In this document: positions 45,696-55,457 of the stretch, one piece after another
How the letters are laid out: each line of letters starts with the position of its first letter
Position numbering within the stretch: the stretch's first letter is position 1
NCBI RefSeq assembly: GCF_003864255.1
Contig: NZ_QWEZ01000001.1
Span: forward strand, 372,001 to 436,000
Reading direction: 5' to 3'
DNA length: 64,000 nt
DNA from: Aestuariirhabdus litorea
GTDB taxonomy: Bacteria > Pseudomonadota > Gammaproteobacteria > Pseudomonadales > Aestuariirhabdaceae
Made by a program: the position numbers and the translations under genes
The notes under the pieces: model-generated
What the model saw: only the letters and a program-made list of their open reading frames with translations
Database searches by the model: none
What the model was told of the DNA's origin: nothing

Positions 45696-47810
45696 TTATG
45701 CGCAGCTTCCAGGCTGATGCTGGCGGATCCAGCGACTGAACGCCTCCGCGTTGAGGGCGGGGGAGAAGAGGTAGCCCTGGAAACTATCACAGCCCATCGA
45801 CTTCAGGTGGCTCCACTGAGGCTCGGTTTCCACCCCCTCGGCCACGGTTTTGATGTTCATGTGGCGACCGATGGAGATGATGGCATCCACCAGGTGACGT
45901 GGCGCCTCCAGCTGCAGGTCGCTGATAAAGGAGCGATCGATCTTCAGTACGTCAATCGGCAGGTCCCTCAAATAGGCCAGCGAGGAGTAACCGGTACCGA
46001 AGTCATCGAGGGCGATCATCAGCCCCAGCTTCCGCAACTGGTTGAGCTTGTCGATGGTCTCCTCCCGGTCCGTTAGCAGCACCCCCTCGGTGATCTCGAG
46101 GCAGAGTCGGTGGTGGGGGATGTTGCTTTTGTGGATGGCGCTGTGCAGGCTGGTGACAAAGTCCGGACGGGCAAACTGCCAGGGCGAGACGTTGATGGTG
46201 AGGTAGCCGTCGAAGCCGGGTAGTTCGGTTTGCCAGCGCTGCAAGCGGTTTAATGCCTGCTGCAGAACCCAGTCGCCTATGGCGTGGATCATACCGGTCT
46301 CCTCCGCCAGGGGGATAAACCGGTCGGGCGCCACCATGCCCCGCTCGGGGCTGGGCCATCGAATCAGGGCCTCGGCACCAATGCAACGGCGGTTACTGTC
46401 CATCAGTGGCTGGTAATGAAGCTCAAACTGCTCGTTGAGCAGTGCCTGGCGCAGCGCCTGCTCCAGCTGTTGCCGAAGCCGGCTCTCCTCCCCGGACCTG
46501 GGGTCGTAGAGGTGGAAGCGGCCGCGGCCACTTTTTTTGGCCCGGCTCATGGTGATGCTGGCGCCCTTCATCACCTCATGCACCGTTCGCGCGTGTAGGG
46601 GCACCATCAGCATGGCGATGGTGGCACCGAGGTGCAGGCTGTGGTCATTGACCTGCAGCGGCTGGTGAATAATGGAGAGCACCTTGGACGCAATCTGGCG
46701 AGCGTACTCGGGGGATTGGCTCTTGACGTGCTCGTCGATCAGGACAAACTCGTCACCGGCAATGCGGGCCACCATCATCGACAGACCGACAGTGTTGCGC
46801 AGGCGCCTGGCCAGCAGTTGCAACAGGTGGTCGCCAACGTCCTGCCCCAGCTCGTCGTTGATGCGCTTGAAGTGATCAAGGTTGACCTGCAGGTAGAGCA
46901 GTGGACGCGGCGACTCCTGATCGGCGGGTAGGCGCTGTTTCAGGTACTCGCGCAGCATGGAGCGGGTCGGCAGCTCGGTGAGCGGGTCTTCGAAGGCGAT
47001 ACGGTGGATTCGGGTCTCGGCCTTCAACCGTTGCTCCATCTCCAGGGTCAGTGCCTGCTCCCGCTCGAAGGCGGCGGCGGCCTTGCGAACCGCCTCGTAG
47101 GCGAGAATGACGCAGACGCCGATGACCATCAGTGAAGCGGCAAACCCCGCCAGGTAGACGCTGTTGACCCGGCCATCATCGATCATGGCGCCGATGGTGC
47201 TGGCGATCGCCTGCAGCAGCAGGTAGCAGGCCCAGAGTGCCGCCAGCAGCGAGTGTTCCGTCCACCAGTGGCGCAGGAAGCGCCACAGGCAGTAGGCGTA
47301 GATGCCATTGACCCCCAGCAGCCAGAGCGCGGTCAGTGCCCCGGGGGGGCCCTCCAGCAGGTAGACAGCCTCTCCCCAGGGGTAGTGGAAGTGGCGCAGG
47401 TCCACAGGGCTGTCGAAGCGCAGGGTCTGGGGACTGGCGATGTTGATCAGCAACAGGGTGATACAGAGTGCGCAGACCAGACTGAGCCAGGGGCGCACCG
47501 AGGTCTGTCGGGTAAAGGTCGCGCACAGGGCGGCGTAGCCGATCGGGGCAATCAGCTCGAAACTGAGCTGCCAGCGCGCCAGTAGCAGGCTCTGGGCCTG
47601 GGTGGTGGCCTGGTGGTAGAGCAGGGTGCAGACCTGATAGCCGACCCCACACAGGCAGATGAAGCAGAGCGCCCGGTAGAGCTCGCGCATCAGTTGCTGG
47701 GCGCTGATGCGCGCCAGCACACCCGTGGTGATGGCCGCGGCCAGCATGATGCCGCTGGAGAGACCCAGCAGCAGGCTCATGAGCGGCAGTGTGGAAGCAG
47801 GGTTATGCAT
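45696..47810 (-). CDS. membrane-bound GGDEF/EAL protein
   Basis: The 704-residue protein has about seven membrane helices (1-240), a GGDEF-family domain (about 270-430) and an EAL domain (about 450-690). The GGDEF motif is AGDEF in RIAGDEFVLI, so diguanylate cyclase activity is uncertain. The EAL domain keeps EALIRW, the DDFGTGYSSL, KIDRSFI, AEGVET and GYLFSPAL segments, so phosphodiesterase activity is expected. The membrane domain resembles a sensory input module of unknown ligand. Confidence 0.9.
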   Translation of the reverse strand: MHNPASTLPLMSLLLGLSSGIMLAAAITTGVLARISAQQLMRELYRALCFICLCGVGYQVCTLLYHQATTQAQSLLLARWQLSFELIAPIGYAALCATFTRQTSVRPWLSLVCALCITLLLINIASPQTLRFDSPVDLRHFHYPWGEAVYLLEGPPGALTALWLLGVNGIYAYCLWRFLRHWWTEHSLLAALWACYLLLQAIASTIGAMIDDGRVNSVYLAGFAASLMVIGVCVILAYEAVRKAAAAFEREQALTLEMEQRLKAETRIHRIAFEDPLTELPTRSMLREYLKQRLPADQESPRPLLYLQVNLDHFKRINDELGQDVGDHLLQLLARRLRNTVGLSMMVARIAGDEFVLIDEHVKSQSPEYARQIASKVLSIIHQPLQVNDHSLHLGATIAMLMVPLHARTVHEVMKGASITMSRAKKSGRGRFHLYDPRSGEESRLRQQLEQALRQALLNEQFELHYQPLMDSNRRCIGAEALIRWPSPERGMVAPDRFIPLAEETGMIHAIGDWVLQQALNRLQRWQTELPGFDGYLTINVSPWQFARPDFVTSLHSAIHKSNIPHHRLCLEITEGVLLTDREETIDKLNQLRKLGLMIALDDFGTGYSSLAYLRDLPIDVLKIDRSFISDLQLEAPRHLVDAIISIGRHMNIKTVAEGVETEPQWSHLKSMGCDSFQGYLFSPALNAEAFSRWIRQHQPGSCA

Positions 47811-47858
47811 AGCCGTCAGTGACCCCAGGACGCGATCAACCCAGTATAGGCCGGATGA

Positions 47859-48449
47859 TCAGGCCGTGGGGGCAACCAGCAGCTTGTCGATCTGCTTGAA
47901 GCGATGGTAGATCGAGTCCTGGATATCCTGGCGCTCAAACTGCGAGAGGTTACCCAGCTCAGCCACATCGATGCGGTGCAGGTGTAGGTAGGGGTGTGCC
48001 GCCTTGAATTCCCGCAGGTCACCGTTGACCAGTACCGGCAGGAACAGCTGGTTACCGGGTTTGGCCTTGTAGGTGTTGTTGATCAGGTTGATGCCCTTTA
48101 CAAACTCCAGCATCTTCGAGCGTTTGTTGCCCCGCATCGGCAGTGACAGGTAGAGTCCTCCCTGGTGGCCAAAGCTCTCACCGGGGTGGAGCATGATGCC
48201 CGTCTGCTTGATTGAGGCGTTGTTGATAAAGCTGAACATATCATGGAAGGCATAGGGGTTCGGCAGCACGATCAGCCCGCTGTTGCTGTCGCGGGGCAGG
48301 ATCACCTCGAAGTTGGAGTAGATCTTCTCGACAGAGGGGCTGTAGACGCAAAAGGCACTCGCCACCTTTTTGAAAAAATTGGAGGCGAGCTGCTTGTTGG
48401 ATATGGCGCTAAGGTCCCAGAAAAGATCCGGATTCTCATTACTGCTCAT
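47859..48449 (-). CDS. protein of unknown function
   Basis: The 196-residue protein starts MSSNENPDLFWDL and contains YSPSVEKIYSNFEVIL and YLSLPMRGNKRSKMLEF, with no signal peptide, cysteine motif or membrane helix. I recognise no family. ATG 48449 is preferred to the upstream ATG at 48479 because a ribosome-like CAGGGA lies before it. It lies upstream of the GGDEF/EAL gene on the same strand with a 48-base gap, which might point to co-transcription. Confidence 0.65.
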   Translation of the reverse strand: MSSNENPDLFWDLSAISNKQLASNFFKKVASAFCVYSPSVEKIYSNFEVILPRDSNSGLIVLPNPYAFHDMFSFINNASIKQTGIMLHPGESFGHQGGLYLSLPMRGNKRSKMLEFVKGINLINNTYKAKPGNQLFLPVLVNGDLREFKAAHPYLHLHRIDVAELGNLSQFERQDIQDSIYHRFKQIDKLLVAPTA

Positions 48450-48544
48450 AGCTAAATCCCTGCTAGGTTCCCGAGACAATAGGTCGATTTATCAGTCTTG
48501 GCAATAACCAAAAGGCCAAAGCGCCGATTTAGTCACTAACCCGT

Positions 48545-48955
48545 TTAATCACTCACCAGTGCCAGCAGCCCGTGCAGAACGATCTCCTCGTAGGTGATCA
48601 CCCCCACCATCTGACCCTTATCCAACACCGGGGCACAGGCCAGTCCGAACTGGTCGAACAGGCGGGCGCAGTAGCGGATATCCATGTCGGGGGCGACGCT
48701 GAGCACCGGCTTGGTCATGATCTCATAGAGGTTGACCCGCTCTGGCGAGCGGTCCCTGGCCAGCACCTTTTTTGAAATATCGGCCAGCACCACGATGCCG
48801 TACTCATCGTGATCGTGGCGTTTCTTGATGATCAGGGTGTGGGCGCTCTCCTTCACCAGTGCCTGAATCGCCTCCGCCACCGTCATCAGCCCATCCATCT
48901 CGATGAACTGCCCCTTCATCACCTCGCTGACTGTAATGCGTCGCTGCTCGCTCAT
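48545..48955 (-). CDS. CBS-pair protein
   Basis: The 136-residue protein has two CBS domains (about 10-75 and 78-132), with VSEVMKGQFIEMD and LYEIMTKPVLSVAPDMDIRY as the characteristic starts. CBS pairs bind adenosine nucleotides and gate transporters or enzymes. It overlaps the PII-like gene by four bases (ATGA) and is the last gene of the operon, so it probably regulates the DUF1538 membrane proteins. Confidence 0.88.
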   Translation of the reverse strand: MSEQRRITVSEVMKGQFIEMDGLMTVAEAIQALVKESAHTLIIKKRHDHDEYGIVVLADISKKVLARDRSPERVNLYEIMTKPVLSVAPDMDIRYCARLFDQFGLACAPVLDKGQMVGVITYEEIVLHGLLALVSD

Positions 48956-49302
48956 AGTGATTGCTCCATTTTGCCTACCAGTTCCGTTACCTGGTGGGCC
49001 ACCCCCACCGCATCCTCCACATCCAGCTGCACCGCAATGCCGCTGCCGGGGGAGGTATCAAATTCGCCAGCCTCGGCGATGTTCTCCAGAATGCGACGAC
49101 TGAGGTGCTCCTCGACGATCATCAGCACGATGTCTCGCTGGGTCTCCAGGGTGAGGCCAAAGAAGGTTTTGCTCTTGTTCAGCCCCTCGCCGCGCGCGTT
49201 GTTGATCACGGTCGAGCCGGTGGCTCCCGCCTCGCGGGCAGCCGCCACCACAGCATCCGTCTTGCTGTCCTCAACAAAAGCCAGTAGCAGTTTAAAGTGC
49301 AT
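48952..49302 (-). CDS. PII-like regulatory protein
   Basis: The 116-residue protein has the PII fold start HFKLLLAFVEDSKTDAVVAAAREAGATGSTVI, a T-loop region with NARGEGLNKSKTFFGLT that lacks the uridylylation tyrosine of GlnB, and the C-terminal GSGIAVQLDVEDAV segment. PII-like proteins bind nucleotides and effectors and control transporters. It overlaps the downstream CBS gene and its start overlaps the DUF1538 gene upstream by 11 bases. Confidence 0.82.
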   Translation of the reverse strand: MHFKLLLAFVEDSKTDAVVAAAREAGATGSTVINNARGEGLNKSKTFFGLTLETQRDIVLMIVEEHLSRRILENIAEAGEFDTSPGSGIAVQLDVEDAVGVAHQVTELVGKMEQSL

Positions 49303-50128
49303 GGTTGTCTCTCTCCAGGGTGGACGCAGGGGAGAGCTCCGACTCCCTTTCCTGCTGCTTGCGCCGGCGGCGGGCGCTCATCTCGGCGAGCTGGGCATAA
49401 CCCATCACGCTCATAATGGGAAACAGGCTGGCGAAGGCGATCAGGCCAAAGCCGTCGATCAGGACGCTGCGCCCGGGTACGGTCTCCGCCAGTCCGAGCC
49501 CCAGGGCCGTCACCAGCGGCACCGTCACCGTCGAGGTGGTAACGCCGCCGGAGTCGTAAGCCAGGGGGACGATCATGCGCGGGGCAAACCAGGTCTGGAT
49601 CACCACCAGAATGTAGCCGACGATAATGAAGTAGTGGATCGGCAGGCCGGTAACGATGCGGTAGCAACCCAGGGCGATCCCGATGGCGACGCCGATGGCG
49701 ACCGCGATCCTAAGTCCCCAGGTACTGATGGCGCCGCCGGAGACCTCGCTCGCCTTGATCGCCACTGCGATCAGCGAGGGCTCGGCGATGGTGGTGCTGA
49801 AGCCGATGGCGAAGGCGAACAGGTAGACCCAGTAATACTGCTCCCAGAGCACCTCATCCGGCAGGATGTCGAAGCCCTGGTAGACAAACTCGGGGCGGGT
49901 CAGCTGCTCGGCCATCAGGCGGCCGAGGGGGAAGAGCGCCCGTTCGAGGCCCATCAAAAACAGCGACAGCCCCACCACCACGTAGGCAAAACCGATCAGC
50001 ACGCGCTTGAGGTTGGGAACTGGCTTGCGCAGCACCAGGTACTGGAAGCCAAAGATGATGGTGGCGATGGGGAACACATCCCCGAGGGTGGCCCAAAGCG
50101 TGGCAAAGATGTCGTGCAACAGTTCCAT
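49292..50128 (-). CDS. DUF1538 membrane protein
   Basis: The 278-residue protein has about seven membrane helices and the DUF1538 motifs GFSTTIAEPSLIAVA and [20 protein letters not shown]. It ends with a basic tail of Arg and Lys. It is paralogous to the next upstream gene, with matching motif order. It overlaps the upstream paralogue by one base (the shared ATG/stop junction). The protein is probably a transporter subunit. The substrate is unknown. Confidence 0.85.
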   Translation of the reverse strand: MELLHDIFATLWATLGDVFPIATIIFGFQYLVLRKPVPNLKRVLIGFAYVVVGLSLFLMGLERALFPLGRLMAEQLTRPEFVYQGFDILPDEVLWEQYYWVYLFAFAIGFSTTIAEPSLIAVAIKASEVSGGAISTWGLRIAVAIGVAIGIALGCYRIVTGLPIHYFIIVGYILVVIQTWFAPRMIVPLAYDSGGVTTSTVTVPLVTALGLGLAETVPGRSVLIDGFGLIAFASLFPIMSVMGYAQLAEMSARRRRKQQERESELSPASTLERDNHAL

Positions 50129-50865
50129 CAGCCGATCACCATGCCGTAGCCCATCACGAAAATCATGGGGGTCAGCGAGGCGAAGGCGATCAGGCCAAAG
50201 CCATCGATCATGGGGTTTCGGCCTTTAATGGAAGAGGCCAGCCCCACCCCCAGTGCCGTCACCAGGGGAACGGTAATGGTGGAGGTGGTGACGCCGCCGG
50301 AGTCGTAGGCGATGCCGATAATCTCGGGCGGGGCGAACAGGGTCATGATCACCACCATCACATAGCCGCCGATGATCAGCCAGTGAATCGGCCAGCCCAT
50401 AAGGATGCGCAAGACCCCGATCACGATCGCCAGCCCCACCGAAAAGGCCACCGTCAGGCGCAGGCCGTTGGCGTAGCCCTCGGTGGCCTCCCGGGTGGTC
50501 GCGATCACCCCGGCCTCGGCGGCGATGGTGGCGGCTTCGCCGGCGACGGCAATGAGGGCGGGTTCGGCGATGGTGGTGCCGAAGCCGAGGGCAAAGGCGA
50601 ACAGCAGCAGCCAGAACACACTGCCCTTGAGGGCAAAGGCGTGGGCCAGGGTCTCACCAATGGGAAACAGCCCCATCTCCAGTCCGAAAATAAAGAAGGT
50701 CAGCCCCAGCACCACGAACACCAACCCGAGTACAAGGTCGAGTAGTTGCGGTAGCGGTTGCTGCAAAACGGCGAACTGGAAAAAGAGGATCACCACGATG
50801 ATGGGCGCCAGGTCCCGCAGGCTGCCCAGCATGGCCATCAGTAGTGAAATCAGACTGCGTTTCAA
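50128..50865 (-). CDS. DUF1538 membrane protein
   Basis: The 245-residue protein has about seven membrane helices, with [15 protein letters not shown] and [20 protein letters not shown], the same motifs as the gene downstream. It begins with the short basic start MKRSLISLL. It is the first gene of the operon. Two paralogous half-units suggest a heterodimeric channel or transporter formed from a duplication. Confidence 0.85.
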   Translation of the reverse strand: MKRSLISLLMAMLGSLRDLAPIIVVILFFQFAVLQQPLPQLLDLVLGLVFVVLGLTFFIFGLEMGLFPIGETLAHAFALKGSVFWLLLFAFALGFGTTIAEPALIAVAGEAATIAAEAGVIATTREATEGYANGLRLTVAFSVGLAIVIGVLRILMGWPIHWLIIGGYVMVVIMTLFAPPEIIGIAYDSGGVTTSTITVPLVTALGVGLASSIKGRNPMIDGFGLIAFASLTPMIFVMGYGMVIG

Positions 50866-50979
50866 CCTGGGTTCCCTAATCCTTTAGCGGGTGAGGGGGG
50901 CGATGACCCATGCCTGGGAGCCCCAAAACAGCAGAGTATACAGCAATAACCATACCGTTGGGGTGGTTATCGGCGAGGG

Positions 50980-51831
50980 TCAGCCCGAGCGCTCGCGCCA
51001 GCGCTGCTGGCAGATATCGATAATCGCCCGGGTGGCGTCGTTGGGGTCCGCCTGCTTGTCCCAGGCCAGGCCAATGGTACGCCCCAGGTCGATATCGCCG
51101 ATCTCCTTGAGTACCAGGTCGTCGCGTTGCAGCAGCTGCGGAATCTCCGGCACCAGCGCCGCGCCCACGCCGGCCCCCACCAGCCCCAGGGCATACTCCA
51201 CGGTCTGGATGCGGGCGCGGATCTTGAGGCGGATACCGAGGCGCGAGAGGGTGCCGTCGAGCACGCTCACCGCCTCGCAGGGGGAGCGGTGGATGAAGTC
51301 GATGCCTTCGAAATCGGTGAGGTGGAGTTCGGTTTTGAGGCTCAATGGATGCCCGGCGGGCAGCGCCAGCAGGTAGCGATCGCGCCACAGGGGCTGGAAC
51401 ACCTCACCGCTCTGCAGGTAGGCGCTGCTGATGATGCGGGCATCGCAGGGCTCCTCCGGTTGCACCAGGGTCAGTTCCAGCCCCTCGACGCAGTTACTCA
51501 GGTCCTTGAGCAGCTGGCTGACCCGCTCGGCCCCCAGGGAGCGGATCAGGCCGAGGCGAAAGGGCAGCCGCTCACGCTGCTGGTTGAAGAGGCTGACGAT
51601 CGCCTGGGCATCCCCCAACAGGCGGTTGGCCAGGGGGTAGAGTCGCTCCCCCGCCTCGGTGGGCTGCACCCCCTTGGCGTGGCGGGAGAAGAGGGGGCTG
51701 TTGAGGGTCGCCTCCAGCTGGGCGATGGCGGCCGAGATGGAGGGCTGGGCGATAAAACAGCGGCGGGCGGCGGCGCTGATGCTGCCGCACTCGTAGACCG
51801 CAACGAAGTAGCGAAGGGCACGTAGATCCAT
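50980..51831 (-). CDS. LysR-family regulator, probable GcdR
   Basis: The 283-residue protein has a LysR helix-turn-helix (RYFVAVYECGSISAAARRCFIAQPSISAAIAQLE, about 7-40) and an effector-binding domain. It is divergent from gcdH and lies next to the cluster, as GcdR does in Pseudomonas, so it is probably its glutarate or glutaryl-CoA responsive activator. It is separated from the DUF1538 operon by 114 bases. Confidence 0.85.
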   Translation of the reverse strand: MDLRALRYFVAVYECGSISAAARRCFIAQPSISAAIAQLEATLNSPLFSRHAKGVQPTEAGERLYPLANRLLGDAQAIVSLFNQQRERLPFRLGLIRSLGAERVSQLLKDLSNCVEGLELTLVQPEEPCDARIISSAYLQSGEVFQPLWRDRYLLALPAGHPLSLKTELHLTDFEGIDFIHRSPCEAVSVLDGTLSRLGIRLKIRARIQTVEYALGLVGAGVGAALVPEIPQLLQRDDLVLKEIGDIDLGRTIGLAWDKQADPNDATRAIIDICQQRWRERSG

Positions 51832-51840
51832 AGAAGATAA

Positions 51841-51853
51841 CTATATCAGATAG
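51841..51853. promoter_or_regulatory. candidate LysR-type operator
   Basis: CTATATCAGATAG has CTAT/ATAG arms with a five-base centre, in the 157-base gap between the divergent LysR gene and gcdH. Position and partial dyad symmetry fit a LysR-type site. The evidence is weak. Confidence 0.35.
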
Positions 51854-51988
51854 AGTTAAAGAATATTATGCCTTTGTTTTGAGACCTCCTACCATGGGCC
51901 CAACCATCCCCCGGCCCCAAGCCGCCGGGCCCTACAGCGAACCGGAGCCGCCCTCTGCCGGCGGTCCGCCGACCACCAGGAGACCCCT

Positions 51989-53167
51989 ATGAACAGCCGT
52001 CCCGCCTTTAACTGGATTGATCCCCTCGAGCTCAACAGCCTGCTCAGCGAAGAGGAGCGCATGGTCCGCGACAGCGCCCACGACTACGCCCAGGACAAGC
52101 TGATGTCGCGGGTGAAGCAGGCCAACCGCGAGGAGCACTTTCACCGTGAGATCATGAACGAGCTGGGAGCGCTGGGGTTGCTCGGCGCTACCCTGCCAGA
52201 GGCGTATGGTTGTGCCGGTGTCAACTACGTCAGCTACGGGCTGGTGGCGCGGGAGATCGAACGGGTGGACAGCGGTTACCGCTCGGCCATGAGTGTGCAG
52301 TCATCCCTGGTGATGCACCCGATCCACGCCTACGGCAGCGAAGAGCAGCGCCGCAAGTACCTGCCCAAACTGGCCAGTGGTGAGTGGGTGGGCTGCTTCG
52401 GCCTTACCGAACCCGATGTGGGCAGCGACCCCGGTGGCATGAAGACCCGCGCCGAAAAGGTGGCCGACGGCTATCGGCTCAAGGGGGCCAAGATGTGGAT
52501 CACCAACTCCCCCATCGCCGATGTGATGGTGGTGTGGGCCAAGCTCGACGGCGAGATCCGCGGCTTTATCCTCGAGCGCGGCATGGCCGGCCTCAGCACC
52601 CCCAAGATCGAGGGCAAGTTCAGCCTGCGCGCTTCCATCACCGGCGAGATTGTGATGGAGGATGTGCTGGTGCCCGAGGAGAACCTGCTGCCCAACGTCA
52701 GCGGCCTCAAGGGTCCCTTCGGCTGTCTCAACAAGGCCCGCTACGGCATCGCCTGGGGCGCCCTGGGAGCCGCCGAGTTCTGCTGGCATGCTGCGCGCCA
52801 GTACTGCCTCGACCGGATCCAGTTCAACCGCCCGCTGGCGGCCAACCAGCTGATCCAGAAGAAGCTGGCGGACATGCAAACCGAGATCAGCCTTGGTCTG
52901 CTCGGCTGCCTGCAGGCGGGGCGCCTGATGGACGCCAACCAGCTGGCCCCCGAGGCGATCTCCCTGATCAAGCGCAACTCCTGCGGCAAGGCACTGGATA
53001 TCGCCCGCGTCGCGCGGGATATGCACGGCGGTAATGGCATCTCCGACGAGTACCATGTGATCCGCCACGTGATGAACCTGGAGGCGGTCAACACCTACGA
53101 GGGAACCCACGACATTCACGCCCTCATCCTGGGGCGTGCCCAGACCGGCCTTCAGGCCTTCGGCTGA
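51989..53167 (+). CDS. gcdH: glutaryl-CoA dehydrogenase
   Basis: GcdH oxidises and decarboxylates glutaryl-CoA to crotonyl-CoA with FAD. The 392-residue protein has [22 protein letters not shown], the [17 protein letters not shown] segment typical of Gcd[18 protein letters not shown] and the catalytic glutamate in [20 protein letters not shown] at 51989 follows AGGAGAC. It is the first gene of a plus-strand cluster that ends with the CoA-transferase. Confidence 0.95.
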   Translation: MNSRPAFNWIDPLELNSLLSEEERMVRDSAHDYAQDKLMSRVKQANREEHFHREIMNELGALGLLGATLPEAYGCAGVNYVSYGLVAREIERVDSGYRSAMSVQSSLVMHPIHAYGSEEQRRKYLPKLASGEWVGCFGLTEPDVGSDPGGMKTRAEKVADGYRLKGAKMWITNSPIADVMVVWAKLDGEIRGFILERGMAGLSTPKIEGKFSLRASITGEIVMEDVLVPEENLLPNVSGLKGPFGCLNKARYGIAWGALGAAEFCWHAARQYCLDRIQFNRPLAANQLIQKKLADMQTEISLGLLGCLQAGRLMDANQLAPEAISLIKRNSCGKALDIARVARDMHGGNGISDEYHVIRHVMNLEAVNTYEGTHDIHALILGRAQTGLQAFG

Positions 53168-53216
53168 TCGAGCCCGGGGTAGAAGAGAGAAAGTAAAGGA
53201 GAGAGGGGAGCGCAAC

Positions 53217-55457
53217 ATGCAAAATCGTGCGGTGGTGGTGGAGGATAACCTCAGGCGGGCGCTGGCCAGTGGCGAGCTGCCGCGCCCGGACAACTACCTC
53301 AGCCTGGCGGACGTGGGACTCAGCCCTGCCCAGCTGGTGGATCTGTTCGAAAGCCAGCTGATGAGCCGATTGCTGGATATTCACTCGCGGGTGTTACAGT
53401 CCCGTGGGGAGAGTTTCTACACCATCGGCAGCTCCGGGCATGAGGGCAACGCCGCGGTGGCCGCTGCGCTGCGCCACACCGACATGGCCTTTCTGCACTA
53501 CCGCAGCGGTGCCTTCCTGGTGCAGCGCAGCAAGCAGCTGCCGGGGCAGACCCCGCTCTACGACATGCTGCTCTCCTTCGCCGCCTCCAGCGAGGACCCG
53601 ATCTCCGGCGGGCGTCACAAGGTGCTGGGGAGCAAGCCGCTGTTTGTGCCGCCCCAGACCAGCACCATCGCCTCCCATCTGCCCAAGGCGGTGGGGGCCG
53701 CTTTCAGCATCCCCCTCGGGGAGCGGCTGGGGGTGGCCACCGAGATGCCCCATGACAGCCTGGTGATCTGCAACTTCGGCGATGCCTCGGCCAACCACTC
53801 CACCGCCCAGGGGGCGATCAACGCCGCCGCCTGGACCGCCTACCAGGGCTCGCCCCTGCCACTGATCTTCCTCTGTGAGGATAACGGCATCGGCATCTCC
53901 ACCCCCACCCCCAGCGGCTGGATTCGCGCCGCCTTCAGCCAGCGCCCCGGTCTCCACTACCGCTATTGCGATGGCCTCGACCTGTTCGATACCTACCGCA
54001 CCGCACGGGAGGCGGCGCGCATCGCCCGCACCCGCCGCGAGCCGGTGTTCCTGCACATGCGCACCGTGCGCCTGATGGGCCACGCCGGCTCCGACGCCGA
54101 GATCGCCTACCGATCAAAGGCCCAGATCGAGGCCAACGAAGCCCTTGACCCGCTGCTGTTCAGCGCCGCTCGCATCGTCGAGGCGGGGCTGATGCGCGCG
54201 GACCAGCTGCTGGATCTCTACGACGGTCTCAAGGGGCGCATCGAGCAGGTGGCCGAGCGCGCCATCCGCCGCCCCAAACTGACCACCCCGGAGCAGGTGA
54301 TCGCCTCCCTGGCGCCCGAGCGGCCCGCACAGCCGCCCCTGCCGGTCCTGCCCGAGGCGCAGCGGGAGGCGCTGTTCCAGCGCGACCGCACCCTGATGGC
54401 CAAGCCGCAGCCGATGGGCAAACTGATCAACTGGACCCTGGCCGAGCTGATGGCGCAGCGCGACAACATCGTGGTGTGCGGTGAGGATGTGGGGGCCAAG
54501 GGGGGGGTCTACCACGTCACCAGCGGCCTGTTGCAGAAGTTTGGCCCGGCGCGGGTGATCAACACCCTGCTGGATGAGCAGAGCATCCTCGGGCTGGCCA
54601 TCGGCATGGCCCACAACGGCTTCCTGCCGATCCCCGAGATCCAGTTCCTCGCTTACGTCCACAACGCCGAGGACCAGATCCGTGGCGAAGCGGCGACCCT
54701 GCCCTTCTTCTCCAACGGCCAGTACAGCAACCCTATGGTGATCCGTATCGCCGGCCTCGGCTACCAGAAGGGGTTCGGTGGTCACTTTCACAACGACAAC
54801 TCACTGGCCGTGTTCCGCGATATCCCCGGGTTAGTGATCGCTTGCCCCTCCAACGGTGCCGATGCCATGGCAATGATGCGCAGCGCCGTTGCCTTCGCCG
54901 CCGAGCAGCAGCGGGTGGTGGTCTTTATCGAGCCCATCGCCCTCTACATGACCCGCGATCTGCACGAGGAGGGGGATGGCCTCTGGAGTCACCCCTACCG
55001 CAGCCCCGCGGAGAGCCGCCCCATTGCGGTGGGGGAGTTCGGCGTCCATGGCGAGGGCACCGACCTCTGCATCCTCACCTACGGCAACGGTGCCTACTTG
55101 TCGCGGCAGGCGGAGAAAACCCTGCGCGAGCAGGGTGTGGATCTGCGCATCATCGACCTGCGCTGGCTGGCACCGCTGGATGAGGCCGCCCTGGCCGCCG
55201 CCATCGAGCCTTGCGCCCACCTGCTGGTGGTGGATGAGTGCCGCCGTACCGGCTCCATCAGCGAAGCCCTGGTCACCCTGGTGCAGGAGCGGCTGGCCCA
55301 TCCGCCGGCGATCGCACGGCTGACCGGCAACGACTGTTTTATCCCCCTCGCCGGGGCCGCCACCAGCGGCCTGCCCAGCGCCCGGGGCATTGTCGATGCG
55401 GCCCTCGAGCTGCTCGCACAAGGTAAGCGTTCACACACCCTGGAGGCAACAGAATGA
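53217..55457 (+). CDS. fused 2-oxoacid dehydrogenase E1, alpha and beta
   Basis: The 746-residue protein joins an E1 alpha (about 1-380) with thiamine diphosphate motif GDASANHSTAQGAINAAAW and EDNGIGIST, to an E1 beta/transketolase domain (about 410-740) with ELMAQRDNIVVCGEDVG and QFLAYVHNAEDQIRGEA. It would decarboxylate a branched-chain or other 2-oxo acid, passing the acyl group to an E2 lipoyl protein, but no E2 or E3 gene is present in this window. The ATG at 53217 has a GAGGGGAG ribosome site. The substrate may be 2-oxoadipate or a similar precursor of glutaryl-CoA, which is only an idea. Confidence 0.87.
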   Translation: MQNRAVVVEDNLRRALASGELPRPDNYLSLADVGLSPAQLVDLFESQLMSRLLDIHSRVLQSRGESFYTIGSSGHEGNAAVAAALRHTDMAFLHYRSGAFLVQRSKQLPGQTPLYDMLLSFAASSEDPISGGRHKVLGSKPLFVPPQTSTIASHLPKAVGAAFSIPLGERLGVATEMPHDSLVICNFGDASANHSTAQGAINAAAWTAYQGSPLPLIFLCEDNGIGISTPTPSGWIRAAFSQRPGLHYRYCDGLDLFDTYRTAREAARIARTRREPVFLHMRTVRLMGHAGSDAEIAYRSKAQIEANEALDPLLFSAARIVEAGLMRADQLLDLYDGLKGRIEQVAERAIRRPKLTTPEQVIASLAPERPAQPPLPVLPEAQREALFQRDRTLMAKPQPMGKLINWTLAELMAQRDNIVVCGEDVGAKGGVYHVTSGLLQKFGPARVINTLLDEQSILGLAIGMAHNGFLPIPEIQFLAYVHNAEDQIRGEAATLPFFSNGQYSNPMVIRIAGLGYQKGFGGHFHNDNSLAVFRDIPGLVIACPSNGADAMAMMRSAVAFAAEQQRVVVFIEPIALYMTRDLHEEGDGLWSHPYRSPAESRPIAVGEFGVHGEGTDLCILTYGNGAYLSRQAEKTLREQGVDLRIIDLRWLAPLDEAALAAAIEPCAHLLVVDECRRTGSISEALVTLVQERLAHPPAIARLTGNDCFIPLAGAATSGLPSARGIVDAALELLAQGKRSHTLEATE

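Noticed and set aside
48809-50149. A 446-codon open frame on the plus strand.
   Set aside because: It mirrors the DUF1538/PII-like/CBS genes on the other strand, whose motifs and overlaps are convincing.
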